From NCBI GenBank assembly GCA_018651345.1, contig JABIEF010000073.1:62001-126000 (forward strand): a stretch of 64,000 bases of DNA, read 5' to 3'. Made by a program: the position numbers and the translations under genes. Position 1 is the first letter of the stretch. Every line of letters starts with the position of its first letter. Origin of the DNA: Rhodobiaceae bacterium (GTDB lineage: Bacteria; Pseudomonadota; Alphaproteobacteria; Rhizobiales; TMED25). Of the stretch, positions 1 to 9,541 are shown piece by piece. The notes below the pieces were generated by a model. The model was not told the origin of the DNA. It saw only the letters and a program-made list of their open reading frames with translations, and searched no databases.

Positions 1-815
1 AGTCCGTCAAGTATGCTATCGCAGAAGACCTAGGTCAAATAGGCGACTTAACAAGCAACTATCTTATTAGCAAAGATCAAGAGAATGAATGGGTAATTAC
101 GTCCAATCAAAATGGAATAGTTGCAGGAATAAACTGCGCTGAATATGCATTCAGTTTTATTGACAAAGATATATGTTTCAATGCTTTTATTGATGACGGA
201 GAAAAAGTTATAACAGATACTAAAATAGCATCAATATCTGGAAGAAGTTTATCTATTTTAACGGCGGAAAGAACTGCCTTAAATTTTATAGGACACTTAT
301 CAGGAATTGCTAGCGAAACAAATAAATATGTTGAATTGACAAAACATACAAAGGCCAAAGTTGTCTCAACAAGAAAAACAACTCCAGGAATAAGGGCATT
401 AGAAAAGTATGCCATACGTTGTGGTGGAGGATTTAATCATAGATTAGGCTTAGATTATGCAATTTTAATTAAAGATAATCATATCGAAGCAGTAGGTAGC
501 GTAAAAGAAGCCTTAAAATTAGCAAAACAAAAAGCTAGTCATTTAATGTCTATTGAAATTGAAGTTGATACTATCGAACAATTAGAGGAAGCACTAATGT
601 GTGATGCAAAGATAATACTTTTAGACAATATGACAATTGATAACTTAAAAGCTGCAGTTAAAATGAATAATGGGCGGGCTATCTTAGAGGCATCAGGTAA
701 TATAAACGAAAATAATGTATTAGAAGTTGCAGAAACAGGTGTCGATATAATATCAATTGGAAGATTAACTCATTCTTCGCCTTCATTAGACATAAGTTTA
801 CACTGTAGCAGATAA
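1..815 (+). CDS. nadC: Quinolinate phosphoribosyltransferase (nicotinate-nucleotide pyrophosphorylase), 5' truncated
   Basis: NadC converts quinolinate and PRPP to nicotinate mononucleotide, CO2 and PPi in de novo NAD synthesis. The ORF track starts at an internal Met, but the same frame is open to the left edge and reads as NadC throughout, for example AIAEDLGQIGDLTS at the start and LTAERTALNF at about residues 86-95. TRKTTPG (123-129 of the visible part) and IKDNH are family signatures that bind quinolinate and the PRPP phosphates. About 270 residues are visible against a usual 280-290, so only about 15 N-terminal residues are missing. It converges on ppdK with two bases between the stops. 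Other NAD genes (nadA, nadB) would be expected to the left but are not visible. Confidence 0.95.
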   Translation, partial: SVKYAIAEDLGQIGDLTSNYLISKDQENEWVITSNQNGIVAGINCAEYAFSFIDKDICFNAFIDDGEKVITDTKIASISGRSLSILTAERTALNFIGHLSGIASETNKYVELTKHTKAKVVSTRKTTPGIRALEKYAIRCGGGFNHRLGLDYAILIKDNHIEAVGSVKEALKLAKQKASHLMSIEIEVDTIEQLEEALMCDAKIILLDNMTIDNLKAAVKMNNGRAILEASGNINENNVLEVAETGVDIISIGRLTHSSPSLDISLHCSR

Positions 816-817
816 AT

Positions 818-3487
818 TTATTTATTCTTTATCATTATCTCTGCTTGCGCTGCTGAAAGTCTTGCAATTGGAACTCTATAAGGAGAACATGAAACATAAT
901 TCAATTTACTCTCAGCGCAAAATTCAATAGAATTCGGATCCCCTCCATGTTCGCCACAAATGCCTAATTTTATAGAATTATTTTTTGCCCTACCTCTTTC
1001 AACTGCAATTTCTATTAACTCGCCGACTCCCTCTCTGTCGATGGATACAAATGGATCTCTTTCAAAAATACCATTTGAAATATAGGAGTCCAAAAATCTT
1101 GAAGAGTCATCTCTACTAATCCCGTATGTAGTTTGAGTAAGATCATTTGTTCCAAATGAAAAGAAATCTGCAACTTCAGCTATCTCAGCAGCTTTCAAAG
1201 CCGCCCTTGGCAACTCAATCATAGTTCCAACTGTATAGTGTAATTTTAATTGGTATTCATTTTCTATTTCCCTAGCAACACCATCAATCAGATGCTTAAC
1301 AATCTCTAATTCTCTTCTTGAGGCAACTAAAGGCACCATAATTTCAGGTTGAACTTTTTTCCCTGATTTTTTATTAATTTCAACACAAGCCTCAAAGATT
1401 GCCTTTGCCTGCATCTCAGGTATTTCTGGGTATGTTATTGCCAATCTACATCCTCTATGCCCTAACATTGGATTAGATTCAGACAGCTCTTCAATTCTTA
1501 TTCTTAATGTGGTAGAATCAACACCTAATGCAGTTGCTACTAAATCTATATCTTTCTGTGTATGTGGTAAAAATTCGTGCAACGGAGGATCTAGGAGGCG
1601 AATGGTCACTGGCAATTCATCCATAACCTCAAAAAGATCTAAAAAATCTTTCTTTTGCATGGGCAAAATCTTTAACAAAGCTTTCTTTCTACCCTCTACA
1701 TTATCAGCTAAAATCATTTCACGTACTGCATTTATCCTTCCTTCTTCAAAAAACATATGCTCAGTCCTACACAACCCTATTCCTTCAGCACCAAAACTTC
1801 TTGCTACCTCAGCATCAATCTTTGTTTCAGCATTAGCTCTTACTCTAAGCTTCCTAAACTTATCTGCCCATTTCATTAGTTGAGAAAAGTCTCCTGATAG
1901 CTCAGGATCCTTCATTTTTACCTCACCTGAAATTATTTGGCCACTTGAACCATCTATTGTTATTATATCACCGACCGTGAACTTGAGATCACCAATTATC
2001 AATATTTTGTTTACATAATCAATTCTAAGCGACCCTGCACCAGAAATACATGGGCGTCCCATTCCACGGGCAACAACTGCTGCATGACTTGTCATACCAC
2101 CTCTGGTTGTTAATATTCCTTCAGCAGCATGCATCCCATGAATATCCTCAGGACTTGTTTCAATTCTAGTTAAAATCACTTTTTTTCCATCGTTTGCTAA
2201 TTTTTCAGCTTCATCTGCGCTAAAAACAATCTCACCAGAGGCAGCGCCTGGTGAAGCGGGGAGACCGGTAGCCACTACATTCAGCTCTACATCTTTATCA
2301 ATGGTTGGATGAAGCAATTGATCTAACTCGTTAGGATTTATTCTAGATACAGCTTCTTCTTCAGAAATCAAACCTTCTTTAACAAAATCTACAGCAATCT
2401 TTATTGCAGCTTTGGTTGTTCTCTTGCCCGATCTAGTTTGAAGCATCCATAAACGGCCTTCTTGAATAGTAAATTCAATATCTTGCATATCGCAGTAATG
2501 GCTTTCTAAATTGTCTGCAACTTCTTTTAGTTCCTTAAACACGTCTGGCATCAATTTTTCTAGTGATATATCTTCAGAACCCGATTCAATTCTAGATAGC
2601 TCTGAAATATTTTGCGGTGTTCTAATCCCCGCCACAACATCTTCGCCCTGAGCATTAACAAGAAACTCTCCATAAAATTCTTTATTTCCATTCGATGGAT
2701 TGCGAGTAAATGCGACGCCTGTTGCACTATTATCATCTAAATTACCATATACCATAGCCTGCACATTAACAGCTGTACCCCAATGATCCGGTATATCATT
2801 TAATTTCCTATAAGTTTTTGCTCTATTATTCTGCCAAGAACCAAAAACTGCTGATATCGATCCCCATAATTGTATATTAACATCTTGCGGAAAAGGCTCA
2901 CCATGCTCTTCTAATAATTGTTTTTTATATTCGCCTACAATACTCTTCCAATCTGTATCGTTTAAATCAGTATCAAGGATATAATTATTATCACTCTTGT
3001 AATCTTCAAGAATATCCTCAAAAATATGATGCTCTACCCCTAAAACTACATTCGAATACATCTGTATAAATCTACGATAAGAATCATATGCAAATCTTGC
3101 ATCTCCAGATTTTTTTGCCAATGCTTCGACTGTAATATCATTTAATCCTAGATTTAATACTGTATCTAACATACCTGGCATAGATGATCTCGCACCAGAT
3201 CTTACAGAAACTAATAAAGGATTTTGGTCACTTCCAAATTTTGAATCAACTATATCTTCAATTTCCTTAATCGCATTATTAACTTGATCATTTAATTCAT
3301 CTGGTAAATTAGAATTATTTTCATAATACGAAGTACAGACTTCAGTTGTAATAGTAAAACCTGGAGGAACAGGAAGCTTTAAAGAACACATTTCAGCTAA
3401 ATTAGCCCCCTTACCACCCAATAAATTACGCATTGAAGTGTTGCCTTCTGTATTCTTTCCACCAAAAGTATATACCCATTTAGTCAT
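818..3487 (-). CDS. ppdK: Pyruvate, phosphate dikinase
   Basis: The enzyme interconverts pyruvate, ATP and Pi with PEP, AMP and PPi, supporting gluconeogenic growth or PPi-linked glycolysis. Domains run in the usual order: an N-terminal ATP-grasp nucleotide-binding domain, a central phosphohistidine domain with GGMTSHAAVVARG (His474 in the ORF numbering), and a C-terminal PEP/pyruvate TIM barrel ending in CGEHGGDP with catalytic Cys850. The ORF track starts at 3505 (895 aa). I prefer the Met at 3487 (889 aa) because AAGGA lies about 10 nt upstream of it, because homologues start with MTKWVYTFG, and because no Shine-Dalgarno precedes 3505. It is the last gene of a minus-strand run behind glyQ-glyS and looks full length. 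Confidence 0.95.
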   Translation of the reverse strand: MTKWVYTFGGKNTEGNTSMRNLLGGKGANLAEMCSLKLPVPPGFTITTEVCTSYYENNSNLPDELNDQVNNAIKEIEDIVDSKFGSDQNPLLVSVRSGARSSMPGMLDTVLNLGLNDITVEALAKKSGDARFAYDSYRRFIQMYSNVVLGVEHHIFEDILEDYKSDNNYILDTDLNDTDWKSIVGEYKKQLLEEHGEPFPQDVNIQLWGSISAVFGSWQNNRAKTYRKLNDIPDHWGTAVNVQAMVYGNLDDNSATGVAFTRNPSNGNKEFYGEFLVNAQGEDVVAGIRTPQNISELSRIESGSEDISLEKLMPDVFKELKEVADNLESHYCDMQDIEFTIQEGRLWMLQTRSGKRTTKAAIKIAVDFVKEGLISEEEAVSRINPNELDQLLHPTIDKDVELNVVATGLPASPGAASGEIVFSADEAEKLANDGKKVILTRIETSPEDIHGMHAAEGILTTRGGMTSHAAVVARGMGRPCISGAGSLRIDYVNKILIIGDLKFTVGDIITIDGSSGQIISGEVKMKDPELSGDFSQLMKWADKFRKLRVRANAETKIDAEVARSFGAEGIGLCRTEHMFFEEGRINAVREMILADNVEGRKKALLKILPMQKKDFLDLFEVMDELPVTIRLLDPPLHEFLPHTQKDIDLVATALGVDSTTLRIRIEELSESNPMLGHRGCRLAITYPEIPEMQAKAIFEACVEINKKSGKKVQPEIMVPLVASRRELEIVKHLIDGVAREIENEYQLKLHYTVGTMIELPRAALKAAEIAEVADFFSFGTNDLTQTTYGISRDDSSRFLDSYISNGIFERDPFVSIDREGVGELIEIAVERGRAKNNSIKLGICGEHGGDPNSIEFCAESKLNYVSCSPYRVPIARLSAAQAEIMIKNK

Positions 3488-3529
3488 TTGTTTAAAATCC
3501 TTCATTATTTAAAGTAAAGAAGCAATACA

Positions 3530-5617
3530 CTAAAAATCTATTACAGAAAAATCTGCTATTTTTTGTGTAAAAGAACGAATTCCTGCTAATAATTTTAATC
3601 TATTATCTTTTGTTTCTTTTTTATCCACATTAACTATTACAGAGTCGAAGAAGTTATTTATTGGTTTCGTAAAAGCTAACAATAAGTCCTCGTAGATTTT
3701 TTTATCCCCCTTTTTATACACAGAAATATCAATATGGGAAAGTTTCGTTAATACATTATACAATTCTTTTTCTTCATTAAATTCAAAAAAAGATTCGTTT
3801 ATAATACTATCAGATGCAGAGTAATCATTCTTCCTTTCCTCAGCTTGTAGTATATTATGTACTCTTTTAATGGCTTTAACGAAGTCTATGCCTTCAATTG
3901 ATTTAATAAAATTATTTAGTAATTTTATTTTTTCTGATAATAAATATAAATCATCTACTTCTTGCGCATTAATCGTAGCATCTATAACTTCTTTTCCGAT
4001 ACCATATTCTCGCATATATGTACGCAATCTATCTAACAAAAAATCTATTAAATCAGCACATATATCGTTACAATTAATATCTATTTCATCAGACAAAATA
4101 TCTTGAGATTTATTTATAATTTGACGTATTGGAACCTCTATCTGACTTTCTATTATAATTCTAATTATACCATTTGCAGATCTTCTTAAAGCAAATGGAT
4201 CTTTAGACCCAGTAGGTTTCTCGTTAATAGTCCAGAAACTAACCAACATATCTATCTTCTCGGCCAAAGCTATGCTTATAGAGACAGAAGAAATTGGCAA
4301 TAAATCACCACTACCAACAGGCAAATAATGCTCTCTAATTGCATCAGCAACAATACTATCTTCACCTTGTTCAATAGCATAATATCGACCAATAGTTCCC
4401 TGGAGTTCTGGAAACTCAGAAACCATACCAGTTTGGAGATCTGCCTTCGATAAATAAGCAGCTCTAGAAACTAATTCTACATTGGCACCAACAAATCCTG
4501 CTATCAGCATTGATATATTCTTTATTCTAATAACTCTATTATACAATGTTCCTAATTTCTCATGAAATACAACTTCTTGCAATCCTTGAACCCTATTTTC
4601 AAGTTTGGTTGAAAGATCCTCCTCCCAGAAATACAAAGCGTCATAGAGTCGTGCACTTAGAACTCTCTGATTACCATTAATTATTGATTTTCCTAGATCT
4701 TGTGAATCAATATTTGATACAACTAAAAAATTGTTTGTCATTTCATTTGTTTTTTTATCAAAAACAGAAAAATATTTTTGATGATTTCTCATAGAGGTTA
4801 TCAATACCTCCTCTGGCAGCATTAGAAATTTGACATCAAAGCTTCCCAATAAAACAACTGGCCATTCAACTAGTCCTGCAACCTCATTCAAAAGAGTTTC
4901 ATCTTCGTGAATTATAAGATTTCTATCTGCCATAATCAATGAAGCTTGCTTATTAATTTTGTTTTTCCTCTCAATAATATCAACGTCCACATAACTGCTC
5001 TTTAAAGACTTATGATACTGATCAATGGTATGTATCTCTATGGAATTATTTGCCATAAATCTATGGCCAAAGGTAATATTAGTTGCCTTCATATTATCAA
5101 TTTTAAAATCTAAAATAGTTGTTCTGTCTTTAAAAATTAATATTCCTAAAATATTCTTTAGAGGTCTCACCCATCTCAAATCTCCATTTCCCCACTTCAT
5201 TGACTTTGGCCAAGGGAAATTTTGTATTATATCAGGCATAATCTGAGAGATAATTTTATCTGCATCTCTTTTAGGTATTTTTCTATGAAAAGAATATCTA
5301 CTTCCTTTCGTTCCAGACTTTATTTCACATTGATCTACCGTAGATAGATTATTTGAATCTAAAAAACCCTTAATAGCAGTTTCCGGAGCATCTGTTCTAG
5401 GTCCAAGTTTTTCTTCTAGGGTTTCTTTGCTAAATGCATCCACATTACGCAAAATAAGAACAAGTCTGCGTGCGGAATAATATGTATGCGGACTGTCAAA
5501 GCTCAAGCCATTTTCTTTTATTTTATTAGACACTAACTTTAACAGGTTGTCTGCTGCTGGGGCTTGCATCCGAGCTGGAATTTCCTCTGATAGCAATTCA
5601 ATTAAAAGATCTGGCAT
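3530..5617 (-). CDS. glyS: Glycyl-tRNA synthetase beta subunit
   Basis: This is the beta chain of the alpha2-beta2 bacterial glycyl-tRNA synthetase, which mainly binds tRNA-Gly. The N-terminus LLIELLSEEIPARMQ is the family signature. Other GlyS blocks are visible (RWVRPLKNILGIL near residue 150, GSKDPFALRR near 470), and the C-terminal third is the anticodon-binding region. The length of 695 aa is normal. It lies 49 bp downstream of glyQ on the same strand, and the two are presumably co-transcribed. AAAGGA lies about 13 nt before the ATG. Confidence 0.96.
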   Translation of the reverse strand: MPDLLIELLSEEIPARMQAPAADNLLKLVSNKIKENGLSFDSPHTYYSARRLVLILRNVDAFSKETLEEKLGPRTDAPETAIKGFLDSNNLSTVDQCEIKSGTKGSRYSFHRKIPKRDADKIISQIMPDIIQNFPWPKSMKWGNGDLRWVRPLKNILGILIFKDRTTILDFKIDNMKATNITFGHRFMANNSIEIHTIDQYHKSLKSSYVDVDIIERKNKINKQASLIMADRNLIIHEDETLLNEVAGLVEWPVVLLGSFDVKFLMLPEEVLITSMRNHQKYFSVFDKKTNEMTNNFLVVSNIDSQDLGKSIINGNQRVLSARLYDALYFWEEDLSTKLENRVQGLQEVVFHEKLGTLYNRVIRIKNISMLIAGFVGANVELVSRAAYLSKADLQTGMVSEFPELQGTIGRYYAIEQGEDSIVADAIREHYLPVGSGDLLPISSVSISIALAEKIDMLVSFWTINEKPTGSKDPFALRRSANGIIRIIIESQIEVPIRQIINKSQDILSDEIDINCNDICADLIDFLLDRLRTYMREYGIGKEVIDATINAQEVDDLYLLSEKIKLLNNFIKSIEGIDFVKAIKRVHNILQAEERKNDYSASDSIINESFFEFNEEKELYNVLTKLSHIDISVYKKGDKKIYEDLLLAFTKPINNFFDSVIVNVDKKETKDNRLKLLAGIRSFTQKIADFSVIDF

Positions 5618-5666
5618 TTAAATTAACATTCCTTTGTTATAAATAATCTAATTATATTACCCGTTA

Positions 5667-6560
5667 TTACTTATTCATAAGCCAAGCATCGGCTGATGAT
5701 TTGGCTAAATTTCTTACTCTAAAGATATAGGATTGTCTTTCTGTAACAGATATGACCCCCCTTGCGTCTAATATATTGAATAAATGTGAAGCCTTAATAC
5801 ATTGATCATAGGCAGGTAAAGCTAACCCAATTGATGCCAACCGTAAACCTTCATCTTCACAATCTTTAAATTGTCTGAATATGTAATCAGTATTAGCCTC
5901 TTTAAAATTATAGTAAGAGAACTCCTTTTCAGACCTTTTAAAAACATCCCCATAAGTAATCTTATTTTCATCTTGTAGTCCGTTATAATTTAAATCATAG
6001 ACATTATCTACTTCTTGAACGTACATAGCTAATCGTTCGAGTCCATATGTTAATTCTCCAGGTATTGGATTACATTCATACCCACATACTTGCTGAAAAT
6101 AAGTAAATTGAGATACTTCCATTCCATCACACCAAACTTCCCATCCTAAGCCCCAAGCGCCCAATGTTGGGCTCTCCCAATCATCTTCAACAAACCTAAT
6201 ATCATGTAAGTCCTTACTAATGCCTATCTGATTTAAGCTCTCTAAATACAAATCTTGTATGTTATCTGGAGACGGTTTTAATATCACTTGGAATTGGTAA
6301 TAATGCTGCATTCTATTTGGATTTTCACCGTACCTGCCATCAGATGGCCTTCTTGATGGTTGCACGTAAGCAGCATTCCAGGGGTCAGGACCCAAAGCCC
6401 TTAATATCGTCGAAGGATGGAAAGTGCCAGCACCAACCTCCATATCATAAGGCTGAAGTATAGTGCAACCAACACTTGCCCAATAATTTTGTAATGTTAA
6501 AATTAGACCCTGAAAAGAATTTTTTGGATCCAATGAACTTTTGCCATCTATATTACTCAT
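5667..6560 (-). CDS. glyQ: Glycyl-tRNA synthetase alpha subunit
   Basis: This is the catalytic alpha chain of tetrameric glycyl-tRNA synthetase. It charges tRNA-Gly and needs the beta chain encoded just downstream. The class II core is clear: [15 protein letters not shown] around residue 40, [18 protein letters not shown] around residue 60, and GLERLAMY in the second half. The length of 297 aa is normal. The ATG at 6560 has no strong Shine-Dalgarno, as is common in this window. The 111 bp upstream is an AT-rich spacer without a gene, so this is probably the head of the glyQ-glyS-ppdK transcript. Confidence 0.96.
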   Translation of the reverse strand: MSNIDGKSSLDPKNSFQGLILTLQNYWASVGCTILQPYDMEVGAGTFHPSTILRALGPDPWNAAYVQPSRRPSDGRYGENPNRMQHYYQFQVILKPSPDNIQDLYLESLNQIGISKDLHDIRFVEDDWESPTLGAWGLGWEVWCDGMEVSQFTYFQQVCGYECNPIPGELTYGLERLAMYVQEVDNVYDLNYNGLQDENKITYGDVFKRSEKEFSYYNFKEANTDYIFRQFKDCEDEGLRLASIGLALPAYDQCIKASHLFNILDARGVISVTERQSYIFRVRNLAKSSADAWLMNK

Positions 6561-6671
6561 AATGCTTAAAACTTTTTTATTAATTAAGATTTTTATATTA
6601 TCCTATTATCTCCAAATACTAATCAGATATCGAATACAACCATAATATAAAAAATTAAAAAAATACTTAAA

Positions 6672-7472
6672 TTATTTAACTATAATATAATTTGATTTTG
6701 ATAAATCAATAGTTGCTCCATTTCTTAACACATATTCAGCTTGTTTTGTATAAGAACCATCATTGTCGTGTAAAATTAATGGTGGCAATAATTTTAACTC
6801 AGATCTACTGCCTTTTTTTGCTTGAACAATTACCCTTGAGGCGTTAGATGTGATTTTTGGCATTATTGGTAGAATATTTATTTCGCCAAAAGATTTATTT
6901 AGTGCAATTAACAGCTCATCCAAAGCAGACATCCTGTTAATTATTGTAATTGTACCTTTTTCGACCAAAATTTTAGAAAGTTTATGGATCCAAATTGTAG
7001 AAGTGCCTTTGGACGAAACTTTAGCTATTTGATTTTTATAATTAGATGGCAATTGTACTCTACCACTTTCATAATACGGCGGGTTCATTAATACATGATC
7101 GAATGGAAAAGGGAGGTTTAATTTTTTAATTGATTTAGAGCTTAAATCTGAAATATCCATTTTTACAAAATTTGATATCTTTTCTAAATTATTAAATTTT
7201 GAATTATAGTTAGCATAAGAAATATTCATTTCATCCAAATCGATACCACAAATATTTATATTAGAAACTCTTGTCGCCACAGCTAAAGCGGCCGCCCCGT
7301 TGCCGGTTCCTGCATCCAAAATATTATCACTTTTCTTTGCAGGTACCGCGGCAGCTAGTAACATGGTATCAGAAGTAACTCTCGCACCTTCAGTTGATTG
7401 TTTTAGAAGTAATCGCCCACCTAAAAATTCATCCGTAGAGTGTGTTGCCTTTATATTTATTCCTTTATTCAT
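6672..7472 (-). CDS. TrmN6-like tRNA1(Val) adenine-N6 methyltransferase family protein
   Basis: This is a class I SAM-dependent N6-adenine methyltransferase of the COG4123/TrmN6 type. Seen directly: GARVTSDTMLLAAAVPA near the N-terminus, SAM motif I DAGTGNGAA (about residue 56 of the longer ORF) and the catalytic NPPY at about 133, typical of enzymes that methylate the exocyclic amine of adenine. The tRNA target is inferred from family membership and could differ. The tracked ORF opens with TTG. I place the start at the ATG three codons in (7472), preceded by TTGGAT. It is divergent from the polyprenyl synthase gene across about 100 bp, a pairing common in Alphaproteobacteria. Confidence 0.8.
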   Translation of the reverse strand: MNKGINIKATHSTDEFLGGRLLLKQSTEGARVTSDTMLLAAAVPAKKSDNILDAGTGNGAAALAVATRVSNINICGIDLDEMNISYANYNSKFNNLEKISNFVKMDISDLSSKSIKKLNLPFPFDHVLMNPPYYESGRVQLPSNYKNQIAKVSSKGTSTIWIHKLSKILVEKGTITIINRMSALDELLIALNKSFGEINILPIMPKITSNASRVIVQAKKGSRSELKLLPPLILHDNDGSYTKQAEYVLRNGATIDLSKSNYIIVK

Positions 7473-7572
7473 AAAATCCAATTACAAAATTCATTAATTT
7501 AAGCTATACAAAGAAATATAAAAAAAAATTTAAACATTAATAAAAAAATATATTATAATTAAAGTAAATAAA

Positions 7573-8613
7573 ATGCAAAATACTTCTATAAATAATATGA
7601 TAATTCCAGCTAATATAAAAAAAGAACCGTCAAATAACAGTGGCATTAATTCCTTAATAGAATTAACAGCAACTGATATGGAAAAAGTAAATTCTTTAAT
7701 TATAAGCCAAACAATATCTAAGACGGATATGATTCCTAAAATTTCTAGATATCTAATAACAGCAGGTGGAAAAAGATTAAGACCCATGTTAACAATCGCA
7801 TCTAGTATATTATGTGGCTGCAAAGATGATAATCATATTTTACTAGCTACTAGTGTTGAGTTCATGCATACGGCGACTTTATTGCATGACGATGTAGTTG
7901 ATGACAGCAGTATGAGAAGAGGAAAAATTTCTGCTAAGATGTTATGGGGTAACGAAGCAAGTGTTCTTGTTGGGGATTATATATTAGGACAAGCATTTAA
8001 AATTATGGTTGAATCAGGATCATTAAAAGCTCTTGGCACATTATCTAATGCTGCTGCTATTATTGCCCAAGGGGAAGTAATGCAATTATCTAGTGTAAAA
8101 AATATCTCTACATCTGAAGATGACTATATTAATATAATTGAATCAAAGACTGCGGCTTTATTTGCTGCAGCAACAGAAATCGGTGCGATTATTAATGACC
8201 GTCCTAAAAAAGAATGTGAAGCGTTAAGATCCTTTGGTTACAATCTCGGATTAGCATTTCAATTGACCGATGATGCTTTAGATTACAACGGTGATGTTAA
8301 AACTCTAGGAAAAGAAATTGGTGATGATTTTAATGAAGGAAAAATAACCTTACCTGTCATACTTTCTTATAAGAAATCAAATTCAGAGGAAAATAAATTC
8401 TGGAATAACGTCATGTTAAAGGAAGAAAGAACGCGAGATGACTTCATTCAGGCGATGGTAATATTACAAAAACATGATTGCATAAATGAAACTATTGAAG
8501 CAGCCAAGCATTACGCAAGCATAGCAATTAAAGCTTTGGAACTATTTCCCGATTCTGAGATAAAAAAATCTCTGATTGAAAGTGTATTGTTTTCCTATAA
8601 TCGCAATCATTAA
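7573..8613 (+). CDS. ispB: Polyprenyl diphosphate synthase (octaprenyl/decaprenyl type, ubiquinone side chain)
   Basis: A trans-isoprenyl diphosphate synthase that extends FPP with IPP to make the long chain later attached to 4-hydroxybenzoate by UbiA, which is also in this window. The first Asp-rich motif is DDVVD at residues 106-110 and the second is DDALD at 233-237. GGKRLRP (65-71) binds IPP. The residues before the first motif are small (HTATLLHDD), consistent with a long-chain product, but exact chain length cannot be read from sequence. At 346 aa it is slightly long because of about 25 poorly conserved N-terminal residues, so a start at a later Met is possible. Confidence 0.88.
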   Translation: MQNTSINNMIIPANIKKEPSNNSGINSLIELTATDMEKVNSLIISQTISKTDMIPKISRYLITAGGKRLRPMLTIASSILCGCKDDNHILLATSVEFMHTATLLHDDVVDDSSMRRGKISAKMLWGNEASVLVGDYILGQAFKIMVESGSLKALGTLSNAAAIIAQGEVMQLSSVKNISTSEDDYINIIESKTAALFAAATEIGAIINDRPKKECEALRSFGYNLGLAFQLTDDALDYNGDVKTLGKEIGDDFNEGKITLPVILSYKKSNSEENKFWNNVMLKEERTRDDFIQAMVILQKHDCINETIEAAKHYASIAIKALELFPDSEIKKSLIESVLFSYNRNH

Positions 8614-8621
8614 AATTTGAA

Positions 8622-9491
8622 TCAAAATAAATTAACCTTGCGGCACCAATATTCAGGACAAGCATGGACAATGCAATCATATGCCTTGTCCAAATACTTT
8701 CGATCTTCATATAACCCAAAACAAGTGGCGCCACTTCCAGACATCCGTGAAACTATACATTTATCTGTTTTTTGAATTGCCAGCAATATTCTATCTATTT
8801 CAGGATCTAAAGAACAAGCAATATCTTGTAAATCATTCTTACCGTTGACAATAAATTCTAATAAGTCTTTCTTACTATTTGGGATAACTGTATTATTTCT
8901 ATCCGCATCTATTAAATTATTTGATTTCATCATTGAAAAAACTTTTTTAGTAGACATTTCTTTATTTGGATTAACCAATAAAGCAGAAAATTTGATATCA
9001 TTATTCAATGGCTGTATCTTTTCACCCGTACCATGCAGAAATAATAGCTTTGAAAATAAACAAGCGTTAACGTCCGATCCAATAGAATATGGAATACCAG
9101 ATTCTTTGATTTCGCTAACTCGATTATTATTAATACTACATAAACCTCTAAATATTGCAGCTGCGTCAGCAGATCCACCGCCTAAACCAGCTGCAATTGG
9201 TATATTTTTATCTAATTTATATAGATAAAAATTCGAACTAGGATAAAGACTTCTATATCCACAATCACTTTTAATAATAAGATTATCTAAGGTAGAAATA
9301 ATACCCTTAACATTACTCTTTATAAGAAGCTCAGTTTTTTGGTTTCTATAAAAATCTATTGAATCGTACAAATCAGTAAATGCAACTATACTGTTAATAT
9401 TATGAAGGCCGTTTAAACCTTTATCAAAAACATTTAAAGTTAGATTTATCTTAGCAAATGCTTTTTCTGTATGTATGATTTTATTGTTAAT
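8622..9491 (-). CDS. ispE: 4-diphosphocytidyl-2-C-methyl-D-erythritol kinase, probable non-AUG start
   Basis: IspE phosphorylates CDP-ME in the MEP isoprenoid pathway (ispH is also in this window). The GHMP-kinase loop IAAGLGGGSADAAA is clear. The track starts at a TTG (9371), which cuts off essential sequence. The same frame continues upstream with KAFAKINLTLNV and LHNINSIVAF, matching the IspE N-terminus with its catalytic Lys region, until a TAG at 9498-9500. No ATG, GTG or TTG exists in that 5' stretch. The first candidate is ATT at 9491, with AAGGA 11 nt upstream. ATC and ATA codons follow at 9479 and 9476. With ATT the product is 289 aa, the normal size. It lies 50 bp downstream of etfD. 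Identity is firm; the start is inferred. Confidence 0.88.
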   Translation of the reverse strand: MNNKIIHTEKAFAKINLTLNVFDKGLNGLHNINSIVAFTDLYDSIDFYRNQKTELLIKSNVKGIISTLDNLIIKSDCGYRSLYPSSNFYLYKLDKNIPIAAGLGGGSADAAAIFRGLCSINNNRVSEIKESGIPYSIGSDVNACLFSKLLFLHGTGEKIQPLNNDIKFSALLVNPNKEMSTKKVFSMMKSNNLIDADRNNTVIPNSKKDLLEFIVNGKNDLQDIACSLDPEIDRILLAIQKTDKCIVSRMSGSGATCFGLYEDRKYLDKAYDCIVHACPEYWCRKVNLF

Positions 9492-9541
9492 TTTATTCTA
9501 ATTCCTTGATTTTTAAAGATTATCTAATTCTTAATTATAAA

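Noticed and set aside
107-415. 102-aa minus-strand ORF
   Set aside because: It lies entirely antisense to nadC, whose frame is open and conserved across this stretch.
1509-1883. 124-aa plus-strand ORF
   Set aside because: Antisense shadow of ppdK with low-complexity Ser/Phe content and no start context.
9371-9371. TTG at 9371 as the start of ispE
   Set aside because: It would remove the conserved N-terminal KIN block needed for activity, while the upstream frame plainly encodes it.
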